A program made the translations under genes and the position numbers. Of a DNA stretch of 36,388 bases, positions 14,620 to 23,195 are shown one piece after another. Origin of the DNA: Flavobacteriaceae bacterium (lineage in GTDB: Bacteria > Bacteroidota > Bacteroidia > Flavobacteriales > Flavobacteriaceae); assembly GCA_013214065.1 (NCBI GenBank), contig JABSPK010000019.1, forward strand, positions 1 through 36,388, in the 5' to 3' direction. The notes beneath the pieces were generated by a model. The model made no database searches. It worked only from the letters and a program-made list of their open reading frames with translations, and had not been told where the DNA came from. Within the stretch, counting starts at the first letter, position 1. The number at the start of each line of letters is the position of its first letter.

Positions 14620-14946
14620 ATGGGAAAATTTGAAGTAAAAACCGATAACGCCGGTGAGTACAGGTTCAACTTGAAAGCTGGAAACGGACAAGTGATTTTG
14701 AGCAGCGAAGGGTATACCACCAAATCCGCTTGCGAAAATGGAATCGAGTCCGTTAGAAAAAATTCACAAGACGATAATCGTTTCGAGCGTAAAACGGCCA
14801 AAAACGGAAAAGTCTATTTCAACTTGAAAGCGGCCAACGGCCAAGTCATCGGTGCCAGTCAAATGTACGCTGACAATTCAGGTATGGAAAACGGTATTGA
14901 TTCCGTCCGAAAAAACGCCCCTGACGCAAGCGTTGAAGAAGTTTAA
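14620..14946 (+). CDS. YegP-family DUF1508 double-repeat protein
   Basis: A 108-aa soluble protein made of two tandem DUF1508 (YegP) repeats: GKFEVKTDNAGEYRFNLKA plus NGQVILSSEGYTTK (first half), and RKTAKNGKVYFNLKAANGQ plus VIGASQMYADN (second half); each ends in the same GI(E/D)SVRKN motif. The biochemical role of the family is not established. The gene has its own candidate promoter and is followed at 14971 by a strong terminator, so it is probably a single-gene transcript. Lysine and asparagine use is high for the region. Confidence 0.92.
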   Translation: MGKFEVKTDNAGEYRFNLKAGNGQVILSSEGYTTKSACENGIESVRKNSQDDNRFERKTAKNGKVYFNLKAANGQVIGASQMYADNSGMENGIDSVRKNAPDASVEEV

Positions 14947-14970
14947 AACCATTGTTGCCAACCAAAATAG

Positions 14971-14994
14971 AAAAAGCGGCCGAGGCCGCTTTTT
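14971..14994. terminator. Strong bidirectional intrinsic terminator
   Basis: AAAAAGCGGCC and its complement GGCCGCTTTTT enclose a 2-base centre (GA), an 11-bp stem with A-tracts before and T-tracts after on both strands. It separates the convergent DUF1508 gene (plus) and DUF3179 gene (minus). Confidence 0.9.
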
Positions 14995-15014
14995 TTATGT
15001 CCAATTCGGAACGA

Positions 15015-16400
15015 TCAACGCACCAAACGTACCTCAGGAAAGGCCGCCTTATATCCGAACCAAAAAGCATTGAACGAATGGATACGCTCTAGGATCTCGC
15101 CCGATTCGTTCCGCATTCCGTTTTCCTCGAGGGTCCACCAAATTCCATCTAGATCCTTAACTTTTTCGCCCCCGTCATATGCTGCAAATTCCATGGTATC
15201 GGAACGATACACCCGGTGCGCCCCCGTACTATCGGTGAAGATGGTAAAAATACCCATTTCAAGACGGTCGCGATGGATAGGGTTTTGACGCAGGAAACGG
15301 TTTGAAAACACCAATTGATCGCTCAGGTCATCGGGGTTGCGAACCACCAACACCTCATCTTTGTTGTTCAACTGGGAATCGATTTCAGGTACGGTGAACA
15401 TCAGGTCGTCATCGGCAAAATAATCCTTGTAGGCAACGCCTTCCCGATAATCCCGCTGGTGTCCGGTGCGTAACGAAAGGACCGTGGTGTTCGGATGCCG
15501 CTTTTTCCATTCGCCCCAAGTCGTCGTCACCACACTCCGGAATTCCAATTCGATCCCCGTTCCGGTTAACGGTCCTATGACCGGTTTCCCTTCTAAGGTA
15601 CTCCATAGCGATTGGGTCGCTTGATCGTACATTAGCTTATTCGAGCGGTACAGAAATCCACTGGTTCCCAGTTCATGCTCCATTCCGTCATGTTCGGTTT
15701 CATAGAGGATGACGGTGCCACAGAGCGTGCAGTAGACACCGGCGACTTTGACCCCGCCTACGGTATCGGTAAAGAGCTCGTGCCAAGCCAAGATCTGTTT
15801 GGGATAGGCCCTGGCTTCACCATTGACCTCGATACCAAAGACCAAGGTCCCATCACGCAGATAGGTAGCCTCATCAGGTCGGATCATGGTCGGATTGCGG
15901 AGTGGCGGGATGCCATCTTGCAAGACCCCACCCCAGCGTACCTCATCGAGCCGTATCGTACTCTGTGCCGATCGTTTTGAAAAATACCTTTGGAAACGCG
16001 GGTCGATGCGGCGATGCAGTTCCGCTTTAAACTCGAAATAGGAGGGGTCGTAATTCGAAGGCTTGTTCCATAACCACTGCCACCATTTGTCGAAATCGAA
16101 GCCAAATCGCTGGCCGGTATGCTTTTCCAAAAGGGCCAGCAAGGGTCTTCCGCGGCGATGGGTCTGCATGTAGTATAAGGTCTCGATGGCCATGATTTCG
16201 AACGCGGGCTGCCAATCCTCATCGATAGCTTTGAGGTGCTTTCGAAATACCGAAGGCTCATAATCACTTAGGATTCCTAAGAAGTAGCGGTGTGCCGCGG
16301 GGGCAGTGTTCGGGGTGTCTTGATGAACCCGTTCGGATGCTAGTCCCATCCAACCAAGAACCACCAAAAACAAGAACAAGACCAAAGGTTTCGATGCCAT
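15015..16400 (-). CDS. DUF3179 domain-containing exported or anchored protein
   Basis: A 461-aa protein with one N-terminal hydrophobic segment (PLVLFLFLVVLGWMGLAS) that serves as a signal peptide or anchor. The body is a DUF3179 domain, marked by YPKQILAWHELFTDTVGG, YCTLCGTVILYE with its CxxC pair, GTSGFLYRSNKLMYD and TQSLWSTLEGKPVIGPL. The family's function is unknown; the CTLC pair looks suited to metal or redox chemistry. The open frame extends to 16508, but those 36 residues are basic and unlike a leader, while the ATG at 16400 sits right before the hydrophobic segment. It ends just past the shared terminator at 14971-14994. Confidence 0.85.
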   Translation of the reverse strand: MASKPLVLFLFLVVLGWMGLASERVHQDTPNTAPAAHRYFLGILSDYEPSVFRKHLKAIDEDWQPAFEIMAIETLYYMQTHRRGRPLLALLEKHTGQRFGFDFDKWWQWLWNKPSNYDPSYFEFKAELHRRIDPRFQRYFSKRSAQSTIRLDEVRWGGVLQDGIPPLRNPTMIRPDEATYLRDGTLVFGIEVNGEARAYPKQILAWHELFTDTVGGVKVAGVYCTLCGTVILYETEHDGMEHELGTSGFLYRSNKLMYDQATQSLWSTLEGKPVIGPLTGTGIELEFRSVVTTTWGEWKKRHPNTTVLSLRTGHQRDYREGVAYKDYFADDDLMFTVPEIDSQLNNKDEVLVVRNPDDLSDQLVFSNRFLRQNPIHRDRLEMGIFTIFTDSTGAHRVYRSDTMEFAAYDGGEKVKDLDGIWWTLEENGMRNESGEILERIHSFNAFWFGYKAAFPEVRLVR

Positions 16401-16664
16401 AGCTTTTTTTTGTCTTGGTCGTCGGAATTGAGCAGAGCTCGCAATTTTAACAGGACTTTGGGAACAAAAAAAAGACAATGGTGGTAGGAACATTGTCTTT
16501 TTAAACACATCAAAAAATCAAAACCTCAGCTTCATTGAGTCAATTGATTCGGGGGAATCATACTGCTAATTTAGGCCGGTTTGCTTCAGGAAAACCCTCG
16601 AATTCCGCGATAGGGAGCTTATGGATGCCGGGTAACCGAAAAGTGTCGATGAACGGAAAGGGTA
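16401..16664. other. Intergenic region with one terminator
   Basis: A 264-base spacer between two minus-strand genes. It holds the hairpin at 16469-16502 and presumably the promoter of the DUF3179 gene. I see nothing else supportable; the frames that cross it do not look like protein. Confidence 0.5.
16469..16502 (-). terminator. Intrinsic terminator downstream of the acyltransferase gene
   Basis: A 12-base arm (AAAAAGACAATG, 16469-16480) pairs perfectly with 16491-16502 across a 10-base loop. On the minus strand the hairpin is followed by a run of eight T, so it should stop transcripts coming from the gene that ends at 16665. Confidence 0.8.
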
Positions 16665-17846
16665 CTATTTTGCTAGCCCGAAAAGTCGTGTCAAGGCAGC
16701 TTTTCCTTTTACCCAAACCCGCTTCAATTGCGGAGCGGCATGCTGTAGAAAAAAGCCGCGAATCGTCGCTGTCGCCCAGTGCAGCCGTTCCTTGACCCAT
16801 ACTTCGTGACGGTCATAGACCAGCGCCAGTACCGTACACGCGACCATAAAGGCAATGGCGCCTCCAATGGCCCAATCCGGGGAAAGGGAATATTTGAAGA
16901 ATCGGTACAATCCCAGACCCGTAAAACTACCATACAGGATGATGAAGTGGATCACGTATATCGACAGGGTGTTCTGCCCGATTTTGATGATCCAAGGAGC
17001 GGTCAAGATACTCCGTACGATCATGAAGACAGCGAAAACAATGAATACATTCCCTAAACGGATGTACAGATAGTTGTTCATTTGGATCATTTCGAACAGC
17101 TGGATGCCGGTAGCCCGATAACTATCGATAAAAAAACCGGAGGAACCGTAGATAAGGGCAGCCCCAATGGCCAAACTCGCGAATATCGAAATGGGGTATA
17201 GCCATTTCGCATTGTGGTACCGATGGAAATAAACGGAGAGGAACCCACCAATGGTCGAGTAGCCCAACCAGGGGATGATGGTAAAGACCGAGCCGTTCGC
17301 CTTGGTCACGTAGTTGGCCAATGCTTCGGGCAAATAAGGGAACGCCCATTGTTTGTAAAGCGGTTCAAACGTGAACAGCACTAAAGTCGTTGCTAGTAGG
17401 AGTAAGGGAAAAAGCAGCTTATGACGATGTACACTGAGCAAATACAGTCCGATAATCGCCAATAAGGCCAGCCCGATACAGAGTAAGACGTCAACGAGAT
17501 AGAAACCACCATAGATACGACCTTGGAAAAGTCCGAAAACATTCAACCGCAGCAGATAGCCAATAAGTACGAGTTGCAAACCGCGGCGAACGCCTTTCTT
17601 TATTCGAGAATTAGACAAACCGGTCTGCTTAGATCGTATCAACAAATACGTGAATATGAAACCGGAAACCGTAAAGAAGACCGGAGCGGTGATGCCCCTG
17701 AAATACAACCAGGTCTTATAAATCGGATTGGCAGCATCCCGAAAGCCGGGATCCAATAAGCCATCAATGAAATGGCCCTGCAGCATCATCAAGATGGCCC
17801 AGGCGCGCATGGCATCGATAAAGAACAACCGGCTCGATTTGGTCAT
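16665..17846 (-). CDS. HGSNAT/DUF1624-like membrane acyltransferase
   Basis: A 393-aa polytopic membrane protein with about ten helices. The N terminus RLFFIDAMRAWAILMMLQGH is typical of the heparan-alpha-glucosaminide N-acetyltransferase-like (DUF1624, YeiB-related) superfamily, followed by FRGITAPVFFTVSGFIFTYL and, near the end, NTLSIYVIHFIILYGS. Family members move acyl groups across the membrane to sugars; the substrate here is unknown, cell-surface glycan being the natural guess. The frame opens at a TTG (17882), but the ATG at 17846 directly precedes the family motif and is preferred. A basic, amphipathic C-terminal tail follows the last helix. Confidence 0.75.
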   Translation of the reverse strand: MTKSSRLFFIDAMRAWAILMMLQGHFIDGLLDPGFRDAANPIYKTWLYFRGITAPVFFTVSGFIFTYLLIRSKQTGLSNSRIKKGVRRGLQLVLIGYLLRLNVFGLFQGRIYGGFYLVDVLLCIGLALLAIIGLYLLSVHRHKLLFPLLLLATTLVLFTFEPLYKQWAFPYLPEALANYVTKANGSVFTIIPWLGYSTIGGFLSVYFHRYHNAKWLYPISIFASLAIGAALIYGSSGFFIDSYRATGIQLFEMIQMNNYLYIRLGNVFIVFAVFMIVRSILTAPWIIKIGQNTLSIYVIHFIILYGSFTGLGLYRFFKYSLSPDWAIGGAIAFMVACTVLALVYDRHEVWVKERLHWATATIRGFFLQHAAPQLKRVWVKGKAALTRLFGLAK

Positions 17847-17976
17847 GGCTACGAGGTTTTCCCCTATATACTTGTGAAACAATCCGTTCGGATGTCCAAC
17901 CTTGCAAAATTAGCCAAAATTCAGCCGGTGAGCCGATTTTGGGCTATTTTCGCAGAAACATCGATCATTTTTCGCT

Positions 17977-18510
17977 ATGGCTAAGATTTTGGCATTCGCA
18001 GGAAGCAATTCTTCCACTTCCATCAACTATCGCTTGGTCAAACATACCTTGACCAAGATCGAAGGGCACGAGACCCGATTGCTTAATATGGTTAACTATC
18101 CGTTTCCGATGTACAGTGAGGATGAAGAACGCCAGAAAGGGTTTTCCAACTCCCTGATCGAATTCAAAGACGATATCCAAAAAGTCGATGGATTGATCAT
18201 TTCGGTTAGCGAGCACAACAGCAATCCATCTGCCTATTTCAAGAACGTACTGGACTGGCTTTCTCGATTGGAGCGCAAGTTCCTTGAAGGCAAGCACGTA
18301 CTGTTAATGGCGACCTCACCCGGTAAAAGGGGAGGGGTCGGTGCCTTGGACGTCGTTGCCCAGTTATTGCCCCGATTTGGTGCCACTCTTGCAGCTACCT
18401 ATTCATTGTCCTCTTTTTCACAGTATTTCGACGACTCGGAAGGGATCGTCGATGCCGAATTGAACGCGGCCCATCAAGAGGCCCTGGATGCTTTTTTAAA
18501 AGCGCTTTAA
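17977..18510 (+). CDS. NAD(P)H-dependent FMN reductase-like flavoprotein
   Basis: A 177-aa flavodoxin-fold protein of the NADPH-dependent FMN reductase family. The phosphate-binding loop is GSNSSTSINYRL (9-20); EHNSNPSAYFKNVLDWLSR and the ATSPGKRGG loop are the other family marks. Such enzymes reduce FMN or act as quinone or azo reductases; the physiological substrate is not predictable. It is the first gene of a four-gene run (10-base gap to pabB) and is divergent from the acyltransferase gene. The functional link to folate and tRNA modification is not obvious. Confidence 0.88.
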   Translation: MAKILAFAGSNSSTSINYRLVKHTLTKIEGHETRLLNMVNYPFPMYSEDEERQKGFSNSLIEFKDDIQKVDGLIISVSEHNSNPSAYFKNVLDWLSRLERKFLEGKHVLLMATSPGKRGGVGALDVVAQLLPRFGATLAATYSLSSFSQYFDDSEGIVDAELNAAHQEALDAFLKAL

Positions 18511-18520
18511 TTTTTACGAG

Positions 18521-19828
18521 TTGCGCGTAACGCAAAGCATCCCCATTGCAGATCCCCAGGCTTTCAAGGCAAAGCTCCGTGAATGGGCCAATTGTTCCGA
18601 AACAGCGGTTTTTCTGGATTCCAACGGGCATCAGGATGCCTATTCCTCAGCTTCCGCCATATTCGCGGAAGGCGTCGTCGATGCTATCGGTTGGGATCCG
18701 CAAGATGGTTTCGAGGCCTTGCAACGGTTCAAAAATGAGAAAAAGGATTGGTTGTTCGGCTATTTGGGTTACGACCTGAAAAACGAGCTTGAGGACTTGG
18801 AGTCCTTGGGTCAGGATGGTTTGGGCTTTCCGGAATTGTACTTTTTCCAACCCCAAAAAATCGTTCGACTTCTCGGCGAAACCGCCGAGTTCCAGTACTG
18901 GACCGACGTCCATGGATCCCTTGCCCAAGACATTCGAGACCTCATGCGGCCAAGGACTCGGATGCTACCCAAGGTGGCGACTTCCCCCATAAAGATCAAG
19001 CTCCGCATCAAAAAAGAAGCCTACCATCAGAAGGTGGAGGCCTTACAAGAACATATCCACCGGGGCGATATTTATGAAGCCAATTTTTGCCAGGAATTTT
19101 ATGCTGAAAACGTCAGGATTGACCCTATGGCAGCTTATGAGAACTTGAATACCTTATCCGAAGCGCCTTTTTCGGCCTTTGCCAAATTCAAATCGCGCTT
19201 CTTGCTCTCGGCGTCCCCCGAACGATACCTGAAACGTTCGGGCAAGCAGCTGATCACGCAGCCCATTAAAGGTACCGCGCCACGATCGGAGGACCCTTCG
19301 ACCGATCGAAAGATCGGTCTTCACTTGGAGCAGGACCCAAAAGAACGTGCCGAAAACATCATGATTACCGACTTGGTACGCAACGACCTGTCGAAACACG
19401 CGCAAAAAGGGAGTGTAACCGTTGAAGAGTTGTGCAAAGTATACAGCTTCAAACAAGTACATCAATTGATTTCGACCATAAGTTGTTCCGTTGCTACTGA
19501 AATCGATAGTGTACAACTGATTAAATCGACTTTTCCGATGGGAAGCATGACCGGTGCCCCCAAGCTTTCAGCCATGCGTTTGATCGAAAAATTCGAACGT
19601 ACCAAAAGAGGGGTGTACAGCGGGGCATTAGGGTATTTTACTCCCGAAGACGACTTTGATTACAGCGTGGTCATCCGAAGCATCCTCTACGATGCCGAAT
19701 CGGGCTTCCTTTCTTTCTCGGTGGGCAGTGCGATAACCGCCAAATCCAAGGCCGCCAACGAATACGAAGAATGTCTTTTGAAGGCGAAGGCCATGCGCAA
19801 GGTTCTCGAAGGTGATGGATATCCGTAA
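18521..19828 (+). CDS. pabB: Aminodeoxychorismate synthase component I (PabB)
   Basis: A 435-aa chorismate-binding enzyme making 4-amino-4-deoxychorismate for p-aminobenzoate and folate. The signature is PIKGTAPR at 248-255: lysine (K250), not alanine, in this motif separates PabB from anthranilate synthase TrpE (PIAGT). ITDLVRNDLSKHA, FPMGSMTGAPKLSAM and GVYSGALGYF are the remaining chorismate-site blocks. The start is a TTG at 18521: it is 10 bases after the previous stop, and homologous N termini begin at about this point; no in-frame ATG lies before residue 142. No glutamine amidotransferase (PabA) is fused or adjacent, so ammonia must come from a distant partner. Confidence 0.93.
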   Translation: MRVTQSIPIADPQAFKAKLREWANCSETAVFLDSNGHQDAYSSASAIFAEGVVDAIGWDPQDGFEALQRFKNEKKDWLFGYLGYDLKNELEDLESLGQDGLGFPELYFFQPQKIVRLLGETAEFQYWTDVHGSLAQDIRDLMRPRTRMLPKVATSPIKIKLRIKKEAYHQKVEALQEHIHRGDIYEANFCQEFYAENVRIDPMAAYENLNTLSEAPFSAFAKFKSRFLLSASPERYLKRSGKQLITQPIKGTAPRSEDPSTDRKIGLHLEQDPKERAENIMITDLVRNDLSKHAQKGSVTVEELCKVYSFKQVHQLISTISCSVATEIDSVQLIKSTFPMGSMTGAPKLSAMRLIEKFERTKRGVYSGALGYFTPEDDFDYSVVIRSILYDAESGFLSFSVGSAITAKSKAANEYEECLLKAKAMRKVLEGDGYP

Positions 19829-19833
19829 CTTTG
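19826..19833 (+). promoter_or_regulatory. TAnnTTTG element overlapping the pabB stop, before tilS
   Basis: TAACTTTG begins with the pabB stop codon (TAA 19826-19828) and ends one base before the tilS ATG (19835). It matches the -7 consensus, but its position would put the transcription start inside tilS, so it may be coincidence or drive a shorter product. Confidence 0.2.
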
Positions 19834-19834
19834 T

Positions 19835-21142
19835 ATGGTGCTCGATAAATTTGTAGTACATATCGATTCCGAATTCCCCGAACTCCGGACACAAGCTTTA
19901 CTTATCGCTTGTAGCGGTGGGTTGGATAGCGTGGTGTTAGCGCGCTTGTGCGCAGCGCTCGGCCTGCGCTTTGCTTTGGCCCATTGTAATTTTCAGTTGA
20001 GAGGGTCTGAAAGTGATGGGGATGCCCGCTTTGTAGCTGATTTGGCGGCAAAGCTTGATGTTCCTTGCTTTACGAAAGTCTTCGATCTGAAGGGGCAATT
20101 GTCGTCAAGTGAAGCGTCCCCCCAATTACGTGCTCGGGAGTTGCGGTATGCCTGGTTCAACGACTTGGTCGAGGAAACGGCCTTTGATTTGGTTTTGACC
20201 GCCCATCATGCCGATGATCGTTTGGAAACTTTTTTGATCAACCTGTCACGAGGAACGGGCATTGAAGGCTTATCGGGAATCCCGGCTTCCAATGGTCTTA
20301 TCAAACGACCCTTGTTGCCCTTTTCGCGTAAAGAACTTCTCGAATTTGCCAATGCCCTAGGATACACATGGCGAGAAGACCTAAGCAATCAAGAGACCAA
20401 GTACCTTAGAAACCAAGTACGGCATGAGGTGGTGCCCGCATTAAAAGGATTGCATCCCGAATTTTTAGCACATTTCTTGAAAAGTCAAGACTTTCTTGAA
20501 GCTTCCGAAAAGCTCGTCAAAACGCATATCAATGTGGTACGGAATCGCCTTTTCCGGTATCGGGATGATGGCAGTTGCCAGATCGATCTCGCATCGGTCA
20601 TGGCCCTTGACCCCTTACCAACCCATTTGTTTTGGCTGTTCAAAGACTTTGGGTTCACTGCGTCGGAGGAGGTCGCGAAATTATTAAAGGCCGACAGTGG
20701 TAAGGAAATCCGCTCGAAAACCCACCGTTTGCTGAAGGACCGCGGAAGGCTATTGCTCAAACCCTTACATGCTGCCCAGGACGCCCAATTTTGGATTTCC
20801 GAAACACAAGGGTATATCGACCGGCCCTTGGCCATGGCTATTACTATGGTGAAGACCGTATCCGACCCAGCCGACAATATGGCTTTTATTGACAAGGAAA
20901 AGTTAAACTATCCGTTATTGTTAAGGAAATGGCAAAAAGGCGACTATTTTTATCCCTTAGGGATGAGGGGGCGTAAAAAGCTCTCGAAATTCTTTAAAGA
21001 CGAAAAATACGATGGGTTCGCCAAGGAAGCACAATGGTTGCTGTGCTCCGGTGATGCGATCGTCTGGGTGATCGGAAGGCGACTCGACGATCGGTTCAAA
21101 GTGGACTCTTCGACCAACAACATACTCAAATTCACCGTATAG
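19835..21142 (+). CDS. tilS: tRNA(Ile)-lysidine synthetase TilS
   Basis: A 435-aa N-type ATP pyrophosphatase. The PP-loop SGGLDS is at 27-32, followed by FALAHCNFQLRGSESDGDARFV, LTAHHADDRLETFLINLSRGTGI and REDLSNQETKYLRNQVRHEVVP, all typical of TilS. The C-terminal domain has the family's KWQKGDYFYPLGM and GRKKLSKFFKDEK blocks. It attaches lysine to C34 of tRNA-Ile(CAU), switching it from Met to Ile; it is generally essential. The start is 6 bases after the pabB stop, and its stop shares one base with the dsbD start. Confidence 0.96.
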   Translation: MVLDKFVVHIDSEFPELRTQALLIACSGGLDSVVLARLCAALGLRFALAHCNFQLRGSESDGDARFVADLAAKLDVPCFTKVFDLKGQLSSSEASPQLRARELRYAWFNDLVEETAFDLVLTAHHADDRLETFLINLSRGTGIEGLSGIPASNGLIKRPLLPFSRKELLEFANALGYTWREDLSNQETKYLRNQVRHEVVPALKGLHPEFLAHFLKSQDFLEASEKLVKTHINVVRNRLFRYRDDGSCQIDLASVMALDPLPTHLFWLFKDFGFTASEEVAKLLKADSGKEIRSKTHRLLKDRGRLLLKPLHAAQDAQFWISETQGYIDRPLAMAITMVKTVSDPADNMAFIDKEKLNYPLLLRKWQKGDYFYPLGMRGRKKLSKFFKDEKYDGFAKEAQWLLCSGDAIVWVIGRRLDDRFKVDSSTNNILKFTV

Positions 21143-23124
21143 TGATTCGAAACATACTATTGATCGCACTCTGTTTTCTCCCAGGGTGGCTATTGCAAGC
21201 GCAAACGGAAGATGAACCCGCGGTTTGGACCCATGAAGTAGAGCAAATCAACACCTTGGAATACGAATTACGATTCAAGGGAAAAATCCTCGAAGACTGG
21301 TTCGTGTATTCGCTGTATACGGCTGAAGGTGGGTCCATGCCCAGCGAATTCGAATTCGATAGGGCAGGGGTCGACTACGAATTGGTGGGGAAGACCGAAG
21401 AAGGCAAGACCTACACCAAGTATACCGAAGTCTTCGATGTTGACGAAACCTTTTTCAAAGAAACGGCCTTGTTTACGCAACGCATCAAACTGCTGCAGCC
21501 CGATACACGGCAATTGAAAGTGGTCCTGTATTACCAGATATGTAAAGAAGTCTGCATCCTTAAGGAAGAAGTGTTCGAAATCGCGTTGGACGGCGGTTCC
21601 GTAACCCCATTGGCGGCAACGGCCATTGATGCCAATAGTGTAGCCAAATCGGCGCAATTGGAGGTAGAATTGAAAGCAAAGGACCGGCTTATGGCAGAAG
21701 GGGCGGCGGACCCCAATGACGGTTCGGCGGTTTGGATGATTTTCGGTCTGGGATTTTTGGGTGGTCTGATCGCATTGCTGACACCCTGCGTATTCCCGCT
21801 CATCCCGTTGACCGTCTCCTTTTTTACCAAACAATCGACGAATAGGGCGAAAGGGATTACCAATGCGGCTTTGTACGGATTCTTCATCGTATTGATCTAC
21901 TTTTTATTGAGCCTGCCCTTTCATCTGTTCGATTCGGTCGATTCGCAAATCTTGAATACGATCGCCACGAATATCTGGTTGAACCTCTTCTTCTTTGCCA
22001 TTTTCGTCTTTTTCGCTTTTTCGTTCTTCGGATATTATGAGTTGACCTTACCCAGTTCATGGGCCAATAAGATGGATGCTGCTTCGGCGAAGATCGGCGG
22101 GGCCATTGGGATCTTTTTTATGGCTTTGACCTTGGCCATCGTTTCCTTCTCCTGTACCGGACCTATATTAGGGGGATTGTTGGGAAGCACGGCTTTGGCT
22201 GAGGGTAGCGTGGCTACCAACCTGTCCTTTGGCATGACGGGTTTTGGATTGGCTCTGGCACTTCCGTTCACTTTGTTCGCCCTGTTTCCGGCCTGGTTGA
22301 ACTCCCTACCGAAGTCCGGTGGGTGGATGACAACGGTCAAGGTGGTCTTAGGCTTCCTTGAATTGGGCTTGGCATTCAAGTTCTTGTCCAATGCCGACTT
22401 GGTCGCTAATTGGGGCTTGCTCAAGCGAGAACTCTTTTTGGGAATTTGGATCTTGTTGTTCGTTTTGCTGGCATTGTATTTATTCGGGCTGTTCCGATTT
22501 CCGCATGATGGCCCGAAACAGAAACCGTCTGCTGTTAGAAAGATCGTGGGCTTGCTCAGTATTGCTTCGGCAGTCTATTTGGTACTCGGTTTGATGAACC
22601 TGACCAGTCTGAAAGTCTTAAGTGGTTTTCCACCACCTGATTTTTACACCATTCAGGCTTCGGAAAGTGATTGTCCTTTAGGCTTGGAGTGCTACAAGGA
22701 TTTCGATGAAGGCTTGGCCGTGGCCAAAGCGAAACGCAAACCCATCTTGCTCGATTTTACGGGCTGGGCTTGTGTGAACTGTCGAAAAATGGAAGAAAAC
22801 GTATGGAGTGACCAACAAGTCTACTCCATGTTGCGTGACGACTATGTTATCATTTCGTTATATGTTGATGATCGAAAGGCACTGCCCATCGATGAGCAAT
22901 TCGACTTTCAATTTGACAACGGACGCATTAAAAAAATCAAGACTGTGGGCCAGAAATGGGGAACCTTTCAAACCCTGAATTTCAGTGCCGCTTCACAACC
23001 TTATTATGTCTTGTTATCCCCCGAACTTGAAGTGCTGAACCACGCCGTACAGTATGTTGATGTACCAACATACAAAGCTTGGTTGCAGTCGGGGTTGGAA
23101 CGTTACCAGCTCTCTATGAATTGA
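21142..23124 (+). CDS. dsbD: Thiol:disulfide interchange protein DsbD
   Basis: A 660-aa protein with all three DsbD parts. A signal peptide (to about LQAQ, 18-21) leads to a periplasmic alpha-like domain with cysteines C134 and C138 (QICKEVC); the membrane domain carries C216 (LLTPCVFPLIP) and C338 (FSCTGP); and a C-terminal thioredoxin domain has C544/C547 (WACVNC). Electrons thus pass from cytoplasmic thioredoxin through the membrane to periplasmic disulfide proteins and cytochrome c maturation. The start is GTG at 21142, overlapping the tilS stop by one base, which suggests translational coupling. It ends the FMN reductase-pabB-tilS-dsbD operon. Confidence 0.93.
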   Translation: MIRNILLIALCFLPGWLLQAQTEDEPAVWTHEVEQINTLEYELRFKGKILEDWFVYSLYTAEGGSMPSEFEFDRAGVDYELVGKTEEGKTYTKYTEVFDVDETFFKETALFTQRIKLLQPDTRQLKVVLYYQICKEVCILKEEVFEIALDGGSVTPLAATAIDANSVAKSAQLEVELKAKDRLMAEGAADPNDGSAVWMIFGLGFLGGLIALLTPCVFPLIPLTVSFFTKQSTNRAKGITNAALYGFFIVLIYFLLSLPFHLFDSVDSQILNTIATNIWLNLFFFAIFVFFAFSFFGYYELTLPSSWANKMDAASAKIGGAIGIFFMALTLAIVSFSCTGPILGGLLGSTALAEGSVATNLSFGMTGFGLALALPFTLFALFPAWLNSLPKSGGWMTTVKVVLGFLELGLAFKFLSNADLVANWGLLKRELFLGIWILLFVLLALYLFGLFRFPHDGPKQKPSAVRKIVGLLSIASAVYLVLGLMNLTSLKVLSGFPPPDFYTIQASESDCPLGLECYKDFDEGLAVAKAKRKPILLDFTGWACVNCRKMEENVWSDQQVYSMLRDDYVIISLYVDDRKALPIDEQFDFQFDNGRIKKIKTVGQKWGTFQTLNFSAASQPYYVLLSPELEVLNHAVQYVDVPTYKAWLQSGLERYQLSMN

Positions 23125-23181
23125 TCGGATTTGGATTTGGACGGATAGAATTGTTCCAAATAAGCTACCTTTAAGCAAAAC

Positions 23182-23189
23182 TAACTTTG
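23182..23189 (+). promoter_or_regulatory. TAnnTTTG element before the penicillin acylase gene
   Basis: TAACTTTG matches the -7 consensus and ends 6 bases before the ATG at 23196, which would make the mRNA leaderless or nearly so. The nearest upstream TTG (23151-23153) is 28 bases away, rather far for a -33 element. Confidence 0.4.
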
Positions 23190-23195
23190 CTTACT

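Noticed and set aside
16535-16800. Frames crossing the spacer between the DUF3179 and acyltransferase genes
   Set aside because: They run into the acyltransferase gene on the wrong strand or frame and have low-quality composition; no start signal.
18521-19828. Anthranilate synthase (TrpE) as the identity of the chorismate enzyme
   Set aside because: The PIKGT lysine motif and the absence of trp neighbours favour PabB.
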